Source: an uncultured Oscillospiraceae bacterium | Lineage (GTDB): Bacteria > Bacillota > Clostridia > Oscillospirales > Oscillospiraceae | Length of the DNA stretch: 47,756 nt | NCBI GenBank assembly: GCA_947588955.1 | Contig: CANPYX010000004.1 | Location: forward strand, 70,421-118,176 | Direction of reading: 5' to 3' | In this document: piece after piece, positions 1-8,446 of the stretch | Position numbering within the stretch: position 1 is the first letter of the stretch | Layout: each line of letters begins with the position of its first letter | Program-made: the position numbers and the translations under genes | The notes under the pieces: model-generated | What the model saw: only the letters and a program-made list of their open reading frames with translations | Databases searched by the model: none | Told to the model about the DNA's origin: nothing

Positions 1-1
1 G

Positions 2-976
2 GGGGTGGGGGCGTACTTCTTCATCGGCTCGTATCTGAGAAATCTGGAGCGGGCAAAGGTGCTCCGCGTCCCAATGGCGGTTATCGGCATAATTTTGCTT
101 TTGGTGAACCTGCTCACAGCAAAAAGCGTTTTCGGCGCGAAAAACTGGCTCCAGATAGGCGGGATCTCCTTCCAGCCCTCGGAGCTTGTGAAAATATGCT
201 TCATCTTCACCGGCGCCGCCACACTGGACAGGCTCTTTCAGCGCCGGAACCTTCTGGCGTTCGTGGCGTTTGCCGCCGCGTGCGTTTTGTGCCTGGCGGC
301 GATGAGCGATTTCGGCACGGCGGCGGTGTTTTTCGCCGCCTATATCGTCATAGCCTTCATGCGATCGGGAAGCTTCGCCACGGTGCTGTTGTCATTGGCG
401 GGCACGGCCCTGGGCGTTTTCATGGTCATAACCGCCCGCCCGTATGTCCTGGCCCGCTTCGCCTCCTGGGGACACGCCTGGGAGGACCCCCAGGGGGGCG
501 GCTTCCAGCAGACGCGCACAATGGCGGCGGCGGCGTCCGGCGGGCTTTTCGGTCTGGGCGGCGGCAACGGCAGGCTCCACCGGGTCTTCGCCGCCGACAC
601 GGACATGGCGTTCGGCATAGCCGCCGAGGAGCTGGGGCTCATCGTGGCGGTTCTGGCGGTGCTGGCGCTTTTGGTGCTGGCGGTCTTTGCCGTCAGGAGC
701 GCCGGTCACGCCAGGAGCTCCTTTTACGCCATAGCCGCCTGCGCCTCGGTGACGGTCCTGCTCACTCAGCTCGCCCTCAACGTGTTCGGCTCACTGGACC
801 TTCTGCCCTTCACCGGCGTCACCTTCCCCCTGATCTCCAAGGGGGGCTCCAGCATGATCTCCGTCTGGGGGCTTTTGGCGTTTGTAAAGGCGGCGGACGC
901 GCGGCAGAACGCCTCCTTTGCCATAGCTTTGGGGCGCAGCGGCGAGAGGAAAAAGAGGGGAGGCGAGCGGGAGTGA
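2..976 (+). CDS. SEDS-family peptidoglycan glycosyltransferase (FtsW/RodA/SpoVE type), 5'-truncated
   Basis: Polytopic membrane protein that polymerises lipid II into glycan strands with a partner class B PBP. The reading frame is open from the window edge, so the N-terminal helices (SEDS proteins are usually about 370-420 aa) lie outside. Visible SEDS hallmarks are a QQTRTMAAAASGG stretch followed by a GGGNG loop, the TDMAFGIAAEELGLI segment (family consensus tDfiFa..aEElG) and GVTFPLISKGGSSM near the last helices. At least seven hydrophobic segments are present. The stop overlaps the GTG start of the downstream transpeptidase (GTGA), so the two are translationally coupled, as expected for a SEDS-PBP pair. 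FtsW, RodA and SpoVE cannot be separated from this fragment; an elongation or sporulation role is as likely as division. Confidence 0.9.
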   Translation, partial: GVGAYFFIGSYLRNLERAKVLRVPMAVIGIILLLVNLLTAKSVFGAKNWLQIGGISFQPSELVKICFIFTGAATLDRLFQRRNLLAFVAFAAACVLCLAAMSDFGTAAVFFAAYIVIAFMRSGSFATVLLSLAGTALGVFMVITARPYVLARFASWGHAWEDPQGGGFQQTRTMAAAASGGLFGLGGGNGRLHRVFAADTDMAFGIAAEELGLIVAVLAVLALLVLAVFAVRSAGHARSSFYAIAACASVTVLLTQLALNVFGSLDLLPFTGVTFPLISKGGSSMISVWGLLAFVKAADARQNASFAIALGRSGERKKRGGERE

Positions 977-2295
977 GACGCATACAGCGCCGCGCCGCGT
1001 CGGTGGCGCTCCTTGTCCTCGCCATAGCCGGGCTTTTAGGGCTATATATCCTCCGCTTTGCCCTCCACGGCGGGGAGTGGGCGGGCTTTCCCTCCAACGG
1101 CGACGCCTTTATCTCAGGCCGCATACGTGCCGGGACGGTGGTTGACAGGGACGGGGAGACGCTGTACTGCGTCCGTGACGGCGAGGGGCACTGGTCGGAG
1201 GACCTGAACACGCGCCTTGCCTCCCTCCACCTCATTGGCGACGGCGCGGGCTTCGTCGGTTCAGGCGCGCTGTTCAACTACGCCGGGGAGATACTGGGCT
1301 ACGACCCCATAAACGGGCTTTACAGCGCCTCTGGCGGCGGCGGGACCCTCACACTCTCGGTGGACGCCGACGCCCAGAGAGCGGCGTGGGAGGCGATGAA
1401 GGGCAGGAGCGGCGCCGTCGTCGTGGCGGATTACGTGACGGGGGAGATACTCTGCTCCGTCTCCGCGCCGTCCTTTGACCCGGAGGACCCATCCGGGGCG
1501 GACACGGATATTCAGGGGCTATATATGTCCAGGCCCCTCTCCGCCGCCTACGCCCCCGGTTCCGTTTTCAAGCTTGTGACGCTGGCGGCTGCCATCGAGA
1601 ACATCGACGGGCTTTTTGACAGGGACTTTCACTGCTCCGGCTCCCTTGAGGTGGGCGGGGGAAGGGTGACCTGCACCGGAAAGCACGGGGACATGAAGAT
1701 AGAGGACGCCCTCGCCAAGTCCTGCAACTGCGTCTTCGCCCAGCTCGCCCTGGAGCTGGGAGGGGAGACACTTCAAAAATACGCCGATCAGTTCGGACTC
1801 ACCTCCCGCCAGGAGGTGGACGGACTTCGCACGGCGGCGGGCAGGTTCGACACGGCACCGGAGGGGTCCCTGAACCTTGCCTGGTCGGGGGCGGGGCAGT
1901 ATAACGACATGGTGAACCCCATCGCCATGGCTCGGTACGTCTGCGCCATAGCAAACCGGGGGGACGCGCCCCGCCTCACCCAGAGGAAAAACGCCTCAAG
2001 GCTGGGCGTGGAGTACGACCACATACTCTCGGCGGACACGGCGGAGAAGCTCTCGGACATCATGGACTACGCGGTGCGCCTCACCTACGGCTCCGAAAAC
2101 TATCCGGGGCTCGCCATTCGCGCCAAGTCCGGCACCGCCGAGGTGGGCTCCGGCAAGCCCAACGCCTGGTTCGTCGGCTTTCTCGACGACCCGGAGCACC
2201 CCTACGCCTTTGCCGTATGCTTAGAGGACGCCGGCTTCGGCTCCTCCCAGGCCGGCCCCGTCGCCAACGCCGTCCTCCAGTCGCTTGTAAAGTGA
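973..2295 (+). CDS. Penicillin-binding protein, class B transpeptidase (PbpA/FtsI-like)
   Basis: Cross-links peptidoglycan outside the membrane, probably with the SEDS protein encoded immediately upstream. I chose the GTG at 973 because it overlaps the previous stop and begins a typical N-terminus: a basic patch then one membrane anchor (about residues 9-29). The product is 440 aa, short for a class B PBP, and resembles the small PbpA partners of RodA in Actinobacteria and Clostridia. The three active-site motifs are present: SVFK (197-200, acylated Ser197), SCN (250-252) and KSGT (385-388). The N-terminal dimerisation region is reduced to about 100 residues. There is no PASTA domain. Which substrate branch it serves (division, elongation or spore cortex) cannot be told from sequence. 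Confidence 0.93.
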   Translation: MRRIQRRAASVALLVLAIAGLLGLYILRFALHGGEWAGFPSNGDAFISGRIRAGTVVDRDGETLYCVRDGEGHWSEDLNTRLASLHLIGDGAGFVGSGALFNYAGEILGYDPINGLYSASGGGGTLTLSVDADAQRAAWEAMKGRSGAVVVADYVTGEILCSVSAPSFDPEDPSGADTDIQGLYMSRPLSAAYAPGSVFKLVTLAAAIENIDGLFDRDFHCSGSLEVGGGRVTCTGKHGDMKIEDALAKSCNCVFAQLALELGGETLQKYADQFGLTSRQEVDGLRTAAGRFDTAPEGSLNLAWSGAGQYNDMVNPIAMARYVCAIANRGDAPRLTQRKNASRLGVEYDHILSADTAEKLSDIMDYAVRLTYGSENYPGLAIRAKSGTAEVGSGKPNAWFVGFLDDPEHPYAFAVCLEDAGFGSSQAGPVANAVLQSLVK

Positions 2296-2316
2296 CCGAA
2301 TTTTGGCGTAAACGTA

Positions 2317-2345
2317 TGGACAAACGGGGACGGGTATGATACAAT
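2317..2345 (+). promoter_or_regulatory. Sigma-A-type promoter of plsY
   Basis: TGGACA at 2317-2322 and TACAAT at 2340-2345, spacer 17, with a TG extension one base before the -10. It lies 54 bp before the plsY start and just after the PBP stop, so plsY probably has its own transcript. Confidence 0.65.
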
Positions 2346-2398
2346 GTACTTTTAAAGTTTGATTTTTCGGATATGCCAAAGCTTTTGGAGGCTTGTGT

Positions 2399-3022
2399 AT
2401 GGGTGCTGTGAGGATATTGCTTGCGGGGGTCGTGGGATACCTTTTGGGGTCCGTGTCGTCGGCGGTGGCGGTGAGCTACGCCGTGAGCAGGAAGGACGTG
2501 AGAAACTACGGCAGCGGGAACGCGGGAGCCACGAATATGGCGCGGCTTTTCGGCATGGGCGTGGGGATAGCCACGTTTTTGCTGGACGGGCTCAAGACCG
2601 TGGCGTCCATGCTCTTAGGGAAGCTCATCGGAGGGTATTACGGCTTTCTGCTGGCGGGGTACTGCTGCCTCATAGGGCACTGCTTCCCGGTGTTCTTCGG
2701 CTTTAAGGGCGGAAAGGGCGTATCCGTGGGCGCGGCGCTGGGGCTCATGCTCCACTGGAAGGTATTTGTGGTGATAGTGGCGGCGTTTTTCATAACCTTT
2801 GCCTTCACAAAGCGCGTCTCGGCGGGGTCGCTGATGTGTACCGTGACCTTCGTGCCGGGGGAGCTCATCGCCGGAATCCGGGACTGGCCCACGCTTCTTT
2901 TCGGCGCGGCGGCGGCGCTGACGGTGTTTGTCATGCACCGCGAGAACCTAAAGCGCCTCATAAGGGGCGAGGAAAAGCCCTTCAAGCCGGGGAAGACACG
3001 CTTTCTCAGAAGAAAGAAATAA
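2399..3022 (+). CDS. plsY: Acyl-phosphate:glycerol-3-phosphate acyltransferase PlsY
   Basis: Transfers the acyl group of acyl-phosphate to sn-glycerol-3-phosphate, the first membrane-lipid acylation in most Firmicutes; acts in the cytoplasmic membrane. The 207-aa product has the three PlsY motifs: GSGNAGATN (about residues 38-46), GHCFPVFFGFKGGKG (about 92-106) and HRENLKRLIRG (about 179-189). Several hydrophobic helices fit the seven-helix fold. I chose ATG 2399 because GGAGG at 2387-2391 is 7 nt upstream; an in-frame TTG two codons earlier is badly spaced. It is followed by uppP, another lipid-linked envelope enzyme. The basic C-terminus (KPGKTRFLRRKK) is cytoplasmic in the family. Confidence 0.95.
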   Translation: MGAVRILLAGVVGYLLGSVSSAVAVSYAVSRKDVRNYGSGNAGATNMARLFGMGVGIATFLLDGLKTVASMLLGKLIGGYYGFLLAGYCCLIGHCFPVFFGFKGGKGVSVGAALGLMLHWKVFVVIVAAFFITFAFTKRVSAGSLMCTVTFVPGELIAGIRDWPTLLFGAAAALTVFVMHRENLKRLIRGEEKPFKPGKTRFLRRKK

Positions 3023-3029
3023 AAAAGAG

Positions 3030-3058
3030 TGGAATTATTTGTGCTTCTGTGGTATAGT
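3030..3058 (+). promoter_or_regulatory. Possible promoter of uppP
   Basis: TATAGT at 3053-3058 preceded by TG (extended -10). The -35 (TGGAAT, 3030-3035, spacer 17) is weak. It sits between the plsY stop and the uppP start. Confidence 0.4.
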
Positions 3059-3108
3059 TATTATGGTAACCTGTTTAATGCGGCACTTATAAAAAGGGGG
3101 TCGGGCAA

Positions 3109-3954
3109 GTGAGCATACTGATGGCGGCGTTTTTGGGGCTTGTGCAGGGGATAAGCGAGTTTCTGCCGATTTCCAGCTCCGGGCACCTGTCCATATTCCA
3201 GAACCTTTTCAACCTCCAGTACGCCGAGGACGAGCATATGCTTTTTGACGTGCTTCTGCACCTGGCGACGTTGGGGGCGGTGTTCGTCTTTTATTGGCGG
3301 GACATAAAGGGCATGGCGAAGGACACCGTGAGCTTCATATCCGGCAACACCCGCGACGCCGGGGAGGACGGGCGCTTTAAGCCCACCGTGAGGCTGGTGT
3401 TCCTCATCGTGGTGGCGACGCTGCCGCTCTTTGTGATACTGCCCTTCAACGACTACATAAGCTCCCTTTGCAAAAATACGCCCTTCATATCCTTCGCCCT
3501 CATCGTCACCGGCGGGCTGGTGTACATATCCGGCAAGCTCACCGAGGGGCGGAAAAACGCGAAAACGGCGTCCTTAGCCGACGCCCTTGTGGTGGGCGCG
3601 GCGCAGGCGCTCGCCACGATACCGGGGCTCTCCCGATCGGGGACCACCATCACCGTGGGGCTCTCCAGGGGATTTCGGCGGGAGTTCGCGGTGAAGTTCT
3701 CCTTCCTCATGTCCATACCCGCGATACTGGGCTCCACGCTCCTCACGCTTTTCAAGGCGATAACCTCCGGCGGGATAGTCTGGGAGAACGTGCCGGCGTA
3801 TCTTGTGGGAATGGTCATAGCGGGAGTGGTGGGATATTTCGCCCTGGTGCTTTTAAAGAAGCTGGTGATGTCCGGGGAGGCCTTCGGCAGATTCGCGTAT
3901 TACTGCTGGGGCGCGGGAGTCGTATCCCTTATACTTTCGCTGTTTTTGGAGTGA
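3109..3954 (+). CDS. uppP: Undecaprenyl-diphosphate phosphatase UppP (BacA)
   Basis: Dephosphorylates undecaprenyl pyrophosphate to recycle the lipid carrier for peptidoglycan and other wall polymers; over-production gives bacitracin resistance in other bacteria. The 281-aa protein has the diagnostic motifs QGISEFLPISSSGH (residues 13-26) and PGLSRSGTT (from about residue 172), containing the conserved Glu, Ser and Arg catalytic residues. Multiple transmembrane helices cover the rest. GTG 3109 is preceded by AAGGGGG at 3094-3100, 8 nt away. Its place between plsY and ftsK fits a cell-envelope neighbourhood. Confidence 0.96.
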   Translation: MSILMAAFLGLVQGISEFLPISSSGHLSIFQNLFNLQYAEDEHMLFDVLLHLATLGAVFVFYWRDIKGMAKDTVSFISGNTRDAGEDGRFKPTVRLVFLIVVATLPLFVILPFNDYISSLCKNTPFISFALIVTGGLVYISGKLTEGRKNAKTASLADALVVGAAQALATIPGLSRSGTTITVGLSRGFRREFAVKFSFLMSIPAILGSTLLTLFKAITSGGIVWENVPAYLVGMVIAGVVGYFALVLLKKLVMSGEAFGRFAYYCWGAGVVSLILSLFLE

Positions 3955-4024
3955 GCCTGCCCTTTGGCGGGAACACGTTTTTCCTCCCTGAGGGGAGGAT
4001 GGAATCCTGATTTGAGGTAAACGA

Positions 4025-6787
4025 ATGGCTGAGCAAAAGAAGAAAAGCACCTCCGCCGGAAAAACCGGCAAGTCAACGGGGAGAAAGCCCTCCTCCGGGT
4101 CCTCCCGCGGCTCCTCCGCCTCCTCCAGGGCGAAAACCGAGGCGGCGAGGAACAGAATGGCAAAGGAAAAGGCCGCGCGGCGCAAGACCGTGGCGGCGGT
4201 GGTCATGGCGTGCCTTGGCATATTCACGTTCCTGGGCTATTTCAACTCCGACGGTGTGATAATCAAGTTCCTGCGGGGGCTCCTGACGGGGCTACTGGGC
4301 GGGGGCTTTTACCTGCTGCCGCCCATGTTCTTTGTGGCGGCGGTGTTCCTTGCCATGGGCAAAAAGGGCACGGCGGGAAGGGCTGCGGCGGCGCTGGCGG
4401 TGCCGGTGCTCATTGCCGCCTTCTGTCAGCTCTTTGCCAGGACGAGCTATGAGATAAGCTTTAAGATGTTCCCGCTCCTCTGGCAGGACGGACAGGGGCT
4501 CCTAGGCGGCGGCGCCGTGGGAGGCTCGGTGGCGCTGGTGCTGGAAAAGCTGCTCTCCAAGGCTGGGGCCGCCATAATGCTGGTGGTGTTTTCCGCCGTA
4601 TCGGTGATGGCGCTGGCGGGGCTCACGGTGGGGAGCATTGTTGAAATGCTGGGCGAGAGCAAAAGGGCGCGGGAGGAGCGCAAGCTTGAGGAATACATGA
4701 ACGAGCCGGAGCCCGAACCGGAGCCGGAGCCCGTGCCCGCGCGCACAAGGGCGGCGGGGGCGAATCCCGCGCCAAAGACCCGGACGGAGGCGGAGAGCGC
4801 CGCCGCGCGCAGGTCCGCCATTGACATACCCATGGACGACGACCTGCCGCCCCACGCCGGAGAGGAGCCGAAAAAGCCGGAGAAGTCGGGATTTTTCAAC
4901 AAGAAGCCCAACGCTCCCGCGCCGGACAGCGTTTTTAAGAAGGATGAGCCGGAGAACGCGGCGGAGGAGCGCAAGGCGGAGGAGCCGGTAAAGGCGGCGG
5001 AGCCCGCCGAGGTCCGGGGGCCGGAGAAGGCGGCAGAGCCCGAAAAGAAGGCGGCTCCCGTGCCAATCGAGGTGATAAAGAGGGAGCCGGCAAAGCCCGC
5101 CCCCGCGCCGCTTGTCCCGGAGACGGTGACAAAATCCGACACCGCTGCCGCCGCGGGGGAGATTGCCTCCCTCATCGCCGAGAACGCCAAGCGGGACCTT
5201 GCCGAGAGCGCGCAGGTGTACCGTTTCCCGCCGGTGACGCTTCTTAACGAGCCGGTGAGGGGCAACTCACGCGACAGTCAGGACGAGCTTGACGCCACAA
5301 AGGAGAGGCTGGAGCTGTGCCTGCGGTCCTTCGGGGTGAACGTGACGGTCTCCAACATCGTCCACGGGCCCTCAATCACCCGCTACGAGATGGAGCTGGA
5401 GATAGGCGTGAAGCTCAACAAGCTCACGAACCTCGCCGACGACATCGCCCTGGCGCTGGGAGTTTCCGGCGTGCGCATTGCGGCGATACCAAATAAGATT
5501 TCCACCGTGGGCATAGAGGTGCCAAACAAGAACGTATCCACGGTCTATCTGCGGGAGATAATCACGGCGCCGGAGTTTACAAACGCCAAGTCAAAGCTCA
5601 CCTTCGCCATAGGGAAGAACATTTCGGGCGACGTGATGGTGGGCAACATATCCAAGCTTCCCCACCTTCTTGTGGCGGGCACCACGGGTTCGGGCAAATC
5701 GGTGTGCTTAAACTCGCTTATACTGAGCCTCATGTACAAGGCTACGCCCGACGAGGTCAAGTTTATCATGATCGACCCGAAGATGGTGGAATTCAAGATA
5801 TACAACGGGATTCCGCACCTGCTCATTCCGGTGGTAACCGAGGCGAAGAAGGCCGCGGGGGCGCTCCAGTGGGCGGTGGTGGAGATGATGAAGCGCTATA
5901 GGCTGTTCTCCGACGCGGGCGCCAGGGATTTGGCGGGGTACAACGCCCAGCTGGACGCGAACACGCCCAAGGTGCCGCAGATAGTGGTCATAATCGACGA
6001 GCTTGCCGACCTTATGATGATAGCCGCCAAGGAGGTGGAGGAGTCCATCTGCCGGGTGGCGCAGATGGGGCGCGCCGCCGGAGTTCACCTTGTGATAGCC
6101 ACGCAGAGCCCCAGGGCGGATGTTATAACGGGCCTCATGAAGGCGAACATACCCTCGCGCATTGCGCTGAAGGTGGCGTCCTCGCTGGAGTCCAGGATCA
6201 TACTGGACGCGGGAGGCGCGGCGGACAAGCTGGTGGGCAACGGGGATATGCTCTACGCGCCCATCGGGTCCTCCAAGCCCACGCGTATCCAGGGGACATG
6301 GGTATCCGACGAGGAGCGGGAGGCGGTCGTCGAGTACGTAAAGCAGTCCTCCGGCGAGGTGAGCTACTCCGAGGACGTTATCTACGAGATCGAAAAGGCC
6401 GCCGCAGAGAAGGAGCAGGGCGGAAAGAGCGCCGCTCCCGCCGGGGAGGACAAGTTCAAGGACTACGACGAGCTTCTCCCGCAGGCGGCGGACATCATAT
6501 TCGAGACGAACCAGGCAAGCGTCTCCGCGCTCCAGAGGCGGCTCAAGCTGGGCTACGCCAGGGCCGCGAGGATAGTGGACCAGCTGGAGGAGGTGGGGGT
6601 CCTGGGACCCTTCGAGGGGTCAAAGCCCAGGCAGATAATCATGACCCGCCAGCAGTGGCAGGAGATGCAGTTCATAAACGGCACCGCGCCCATCGGCTCC
6701 GCGCCGGAGATACCGGAGGAGGCGGAGGACACCGGCGCGGGACCCTCCTTTGCCGACCAGCTTTTGGGCGGGGGTGACGATGAGTGA
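4025..6787 (+). CDS. ftsK: DNA translocase FtsK/SpoIIIE
   Basis: ATP-driven DNA pump that clears or translocates chromosomes through the septum; in spore formers the SpoIIIE form fills the forespore. Layout of the 920-aa protein: basic Ser/Lys-rich start, four hydrophobic helices (about residues 55-210), a long Glu/Pro/Ala-rich linker including an EPEPEPEP run (about 225-390), then the motor. Walker A is GTTGSGKS (about 551-558), Walker B VVIIDELADLMM (about 650-661), followed by ATQSPRADVITGLMKANIPS, where most relatives read ATQRPS. The C-terminal winged-helix gamma domain that reads polar KOPS/SRS sites is present (about 815-880, QASVSALQRRLKLGYARAAR). RBS TGAGGT lies 7 nt before ATG 4025. 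The stop overlaps the next gene (GTGA). FtsK and SpoIIIE cannot be separated by sequence alone; the sigF operon at 41 kb makes a sporulation role likely. Confidence 0.95.
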   Translation: MAEQKKKSTSAGKTGKSTGRKPSSGSSRGSSASSRAKTEAARNRMAKEKAARRKTVAAVVMACLGIFTFLGYFNSDGVIIKFLRGLLTGLLGGGFYLLPPMFFVAAVFLAMGKKGTAGRAAAALAVPVLIAAFCQLFARTSYEISFKMFPLLWQDGQGLLGGGAVGGSVALVLEKLLSKAGAAIMLVVFSAVSVMALAGLTVGSIVEMLGESKRAREERKLEEYMNEPEPEPEPEPVPARTRAAGANPAPKTRTEAESAAARRSAIDIPMDDDLPPHAGEEPKKPEKSGFFNKKPNAPAPDSVFKKDEPENAAEERKAEEPVKAAEPAEVRGPEKAAEPEKKAAPVPIEVIKREPAKPAPAPLVPETVTKSDTAAAAGEIASLIAENAKRDLAESAQVYRFPPVTLLNEPVRGNSRDSQDELDATKERLELCLRSFGVNVTVSNIVHGPSITRYEMELEIGVKLNKLTNLADDIALALGVSGVRIAAIPNKISTVGIEVPNKNVSTVYLREIITAPEFTNAKSKLTFAIGKNISGDVMVGNISKLPHLLVAGTTGSGKSVCLNSLILSLMYKATPDEVKFIMIDPKMVEFKIYNGIPHLLIPVVTEAKKAAGALQWAVVEMMKRYRLFSDAGARDLAGYNAQLDANTPKVPQIVVIIDELADLMMIAAKEVEESICRVAQMGRAAGVHLVIATQSPRADVITGLMKANIPSRIALKVASSLESRIILDAGGAADKLVGNGDMLYAPIGSSKPTRIQGTWVSDEEREAVVEYVKQSSGEVSYSEDVIYEIEKAAAEKEQGGKSAAPAGEDKFKDYDELLPQAADIIFETNQASVSALQRRLKLGYARAARIVDQLEEVGVLGPFEGSKPRQIIMTRQQWQEMQFINGTAPIGSAPEIPEEAEDTGAGPSFADQLLGGGDDE

Positions 6788-7533
6788 TCACCGACGCCTT
6801 TGACGGCTCGACTCCCGCGATAATCTCGCCGGAGAGCTTTTACGGCCCCATGGGGGACGTGTGCGACGTGTGTACCGTCACGTTTTCCAAGCGCGTTTTT
6901 GACAGGGCGCGGCTCCTTTTCCGGGCGAAAAGGGTGGGGACCCTGGGGGGCTGCGACGGCAAAAGGGGAGTTTACGTCTTTAAGCGGGAGGGCAGGCGGA
7001 TAGGGCTGTACCTTTCGCATTTGGGCGCCGCCTGCGCCGGGGCGGACCTTTTGGAGGTCAGGCAGATTTTAGGCGCGGGGAAATTCGTGGTTTTCGGCTC
7101 CGCTGGGTCGCTGGACAGCGAAAAAACGGCGGGAGGGTACATAATACCCACAGCCGCCTACCGGGACGAGGGCATGAGCTGCCACTACGCGCCGCCGGCG
7201 GACTACATAGAGCTTAAAAACGCGGGAACGGTGGCGGAGATATTCTCAAAGCTGGGGAAGCCCTATGTCACGGGGAGGACCTGGACCACCGACGCCATCT
7301 ACCGGGAGACCGTGGGGAACATGGAAAAGCGCAGAGGCGAGGGGTGCGTCTGCGTGGAGATGGAGCTTGCGGGGCTCCAGGCGGTGTGCGATTTCCACTC
7401 GCTGGAGCTCTACGCCTTCTTAGACGCCGGCGACAGGCTGGACGGTGAGGAGTACGACCGCAGCGGTCTCAAACGGGCGAACCATGGGTTTGAAAAGTTT
7501 GAGATTGCGGTACAAATAGCCACAAGGGTATAA
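6784..7533 (+). CDS. Nucleoside phosphorylase-like protein (PNP/UDP superfamily)
   Basis: Likely cytoplasmic enzyme cleaving the N-glycosidic bond of purine or pyrimidine nucleosides with phosphate. In the 249-aa product I see the phosphate/ribose loop FGSAGSLD (about residues 98-105), the RDEGMSCHYAPP segment near the base pocket and CVEMELAGLQAV (about 191-202), matching the family's VEMEaa.l motif with the catalytic Glu. The GTG start overlaps the ftsK stop, so translation is coupled. Substrate is not predictable; the C-terminal region lacks the usual D-N base-recognition motif in clear form, so a divergent uridine phosphorylase-like enzyme or a non-canonical member is possible. Confidence 0.8.
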   Translation: MITDAFDGSTPAIISPESFYGPMGDVCDVCTVTFSKRVFDRARLLFRAKRVGTLGGCDGKRGVYVFKREGRRIGLYLSHLGAACAGADLLEVRQILGAGKFVVFGSAGSLDSEKTAGGYIIPTAAYRDEGMSCHYAPPADYIELKNAGTVAEIFSKLGKPYVTGRTWTTDAIYRETVGNMEKRRGEGCVCVEMELAGLQAVCDFHSLELYAFLDAGDRLDGEEYDRSGLKRANHGFEKFEIAVQIATRV

Positions 7534-7570
7534 ATCAATCGGGGCATCAACAAAAGTGCTGCTCCGGTTG

Positions 7571-7763
7571 GACTGTCAAAAAACTAAAAATTCAATATTT
7601 TTCCGGCGGCATGTACGTCGGAAAAATCACCTTATGTTTTGCGAGTGTGCGCCTTTGGCGTGCGCGAAGCAAAACAGCAGAAAAAATTTTGGAAATGTCC
7701 GCAGACATTTCCAAAATTTTTTCGCACGTTTCTCCTTCAAAAAAGGGCGCAGCCCTTTTTTGC
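7571..7763 (-). repeat. Family 1 structured repeat, copy 1a (four hairpins, downstream of nrdG)
   Basis: Read on the minus strand from the nrdG stop. Hairpin A is AAAAAAGGGC-tgc-GCCCTTTTTT (7739-7761), terminator-like. Hairpin B (7681-7722) is a 19-bp perfect stem around a TGCG loop. Hairpin C (7635-7676) has outer stem TGTTTTGC/GCAAAACA and a smaller inner stem. Hairpin D (7597-7627) has arms ending in TTTTTCCG and CGGAAAAA. The last 25 bp (to 7571) match the end of copy 1c. The same order occurs at 14634, 31825 and 36665. Hairpin A is a plausible terminator of nrdDG. The remaining 36 bp back to the upstream phosphorylase stop hold a 10-bp stem-loop without a T-run. Confidence 0.8.
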
Positions 7764-8288
7764 TTAAATATCGTCCCAGAGGTGGATTTTTCCGGTTTTC
7801 AGAGTTGCTGGCAGGTCGATGAGGCGCTGGTTGCGGGAGCCGCGGAAGCGCAGGGAGATGTCCTTCTGCGCCAGGATGAATTTTCCGTCCACCAGCACGT
7901 CGATATATGACAGGAGCCCGTCCGTGACCTCGCACCTGGGGTGGGAGCCGTCGCGCAGGAGCTCGTCCAGGGTGAAGCCGGAGAAGCACCAGACGGTCTT
8001 TTGAGGGTACGTCTCCTTCACGCGCCGGACGAAGGGCAGGAGCGCCCGCTGGTTTTCCGGCTCCATGGGCTCGCCGCCCAGGAGGGTGAGCCCGTTTATG
8101 TATCCGGGCTCCAGCATGGATATTATTTTGTCCTCGGTCTCTTTCGTAAAGGGCTCGCCGTAGCCGAAATCCCAGGTCTGGGGCTGGAAGCAGCCCTCGC
8201 AGTGATTTGTGCAGCCGGAGACAAACAGCGTCACCCGCACGCCCTGACCGTTGGCTATGTCGCAGTTTTTGATTTCGCCGTAAAACAT
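7764..8288 (-). CDS. nrdG: Anaerobic ribonucleotide reductase activating protein NrdG
   Basis: Radical-SAM activase that installs the glycyl radical on NrdD. The CxxxCxxC 4Fe-4S motif is SGCTNHCEGC, followed by TWDFGYG, and the SAM-contact segment LLGGEPM is present. ATG 8288 gives MFYGEIKNCDIANGQGVRV, which matches the family N-terminus (174 aa). In-frame GTGs at 8306 and 8324 would extend the protein into the upstream family 3 repeat; GTG 8306 has the better RBS (GAGG, 6 nt), so the true start is uncertain. It lies downstream of nrdD on the same strand, separated by the repeat. A family 1 element follows the stop. Confidence 0.92.
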   Translation of the reverse strand: MFYGEIKNCDIANGQGVRVTLFVSGCTNHCEGCFQPQTWDFGYGEPFTKETEDKIISMLEPGYINGLTLLGGEPMEPENQRALLPFVRRVKETYPQKTVWCFSGFTLDELLRDGSHPRCEVTDGLLSYIDVLVDGKFILAQKDISLRFRGSRNQRLIDLPATLKTGKIHLWDDI

Positions 8289-8292
8289 ATCG

Positions 8293-8440
8293 TCGTCACT
8301 GAACACGCTTAACCTCGCCGCCACGCAAGCGTGACGGCTCAGGCGCGGTGTTCGTTCCTCCTCTCAAAATCAGACCCGCTTCGCTGGGCTCTGATTTTGT
8401 ATTTCAAAGGTTTCCCCGAGGCGGGAGCCCCGGGGAAGGA
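8293..8440 (+). repeat. Family 3 repeat, copy 3a (between nrdD and nrdG)
   Basis: CGCTTAACCTCGCC, then a GCAAGCG-type region, GGCTCAGGCGCGG, TTCG, TTCCTCCTCTC and a stem-loop with arms AAAATCAGA/TCTGATTTT. The same order recurs at about 30860-30960, where the stem has another sequence (ACGGGC/GCCCGT inside CCCC/GGGG). The shared block reaches the CGTCGTC bases just upstream of the nrdG ATG. A GC-rich stem (CCCCG/CGGGG) follows towards nrdD. Confidence 0.6.
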
Positions 8441-8446
8441 TTGGTA

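Noticed and set aside
3955..4010. CCTCCC/GGGAGG stem between uppP and ftsK as terminator
   Set aside because: No T-run follows it and the genes are close and co-oriented; too weak.
4690..4745. EPEPEPEP run in ftsK as a genetic tandem repeat
   Set aside because: Part of the normal low-complexity linker of FtsK/SpoIIIE; reading frame continuous.
7571..7763. CRISPR-like reading of the repeated hairpins
   Set aside because: Copies are single, dispersed and 170-200 bp long; no direct-repeat/spacer array and no cas genes.
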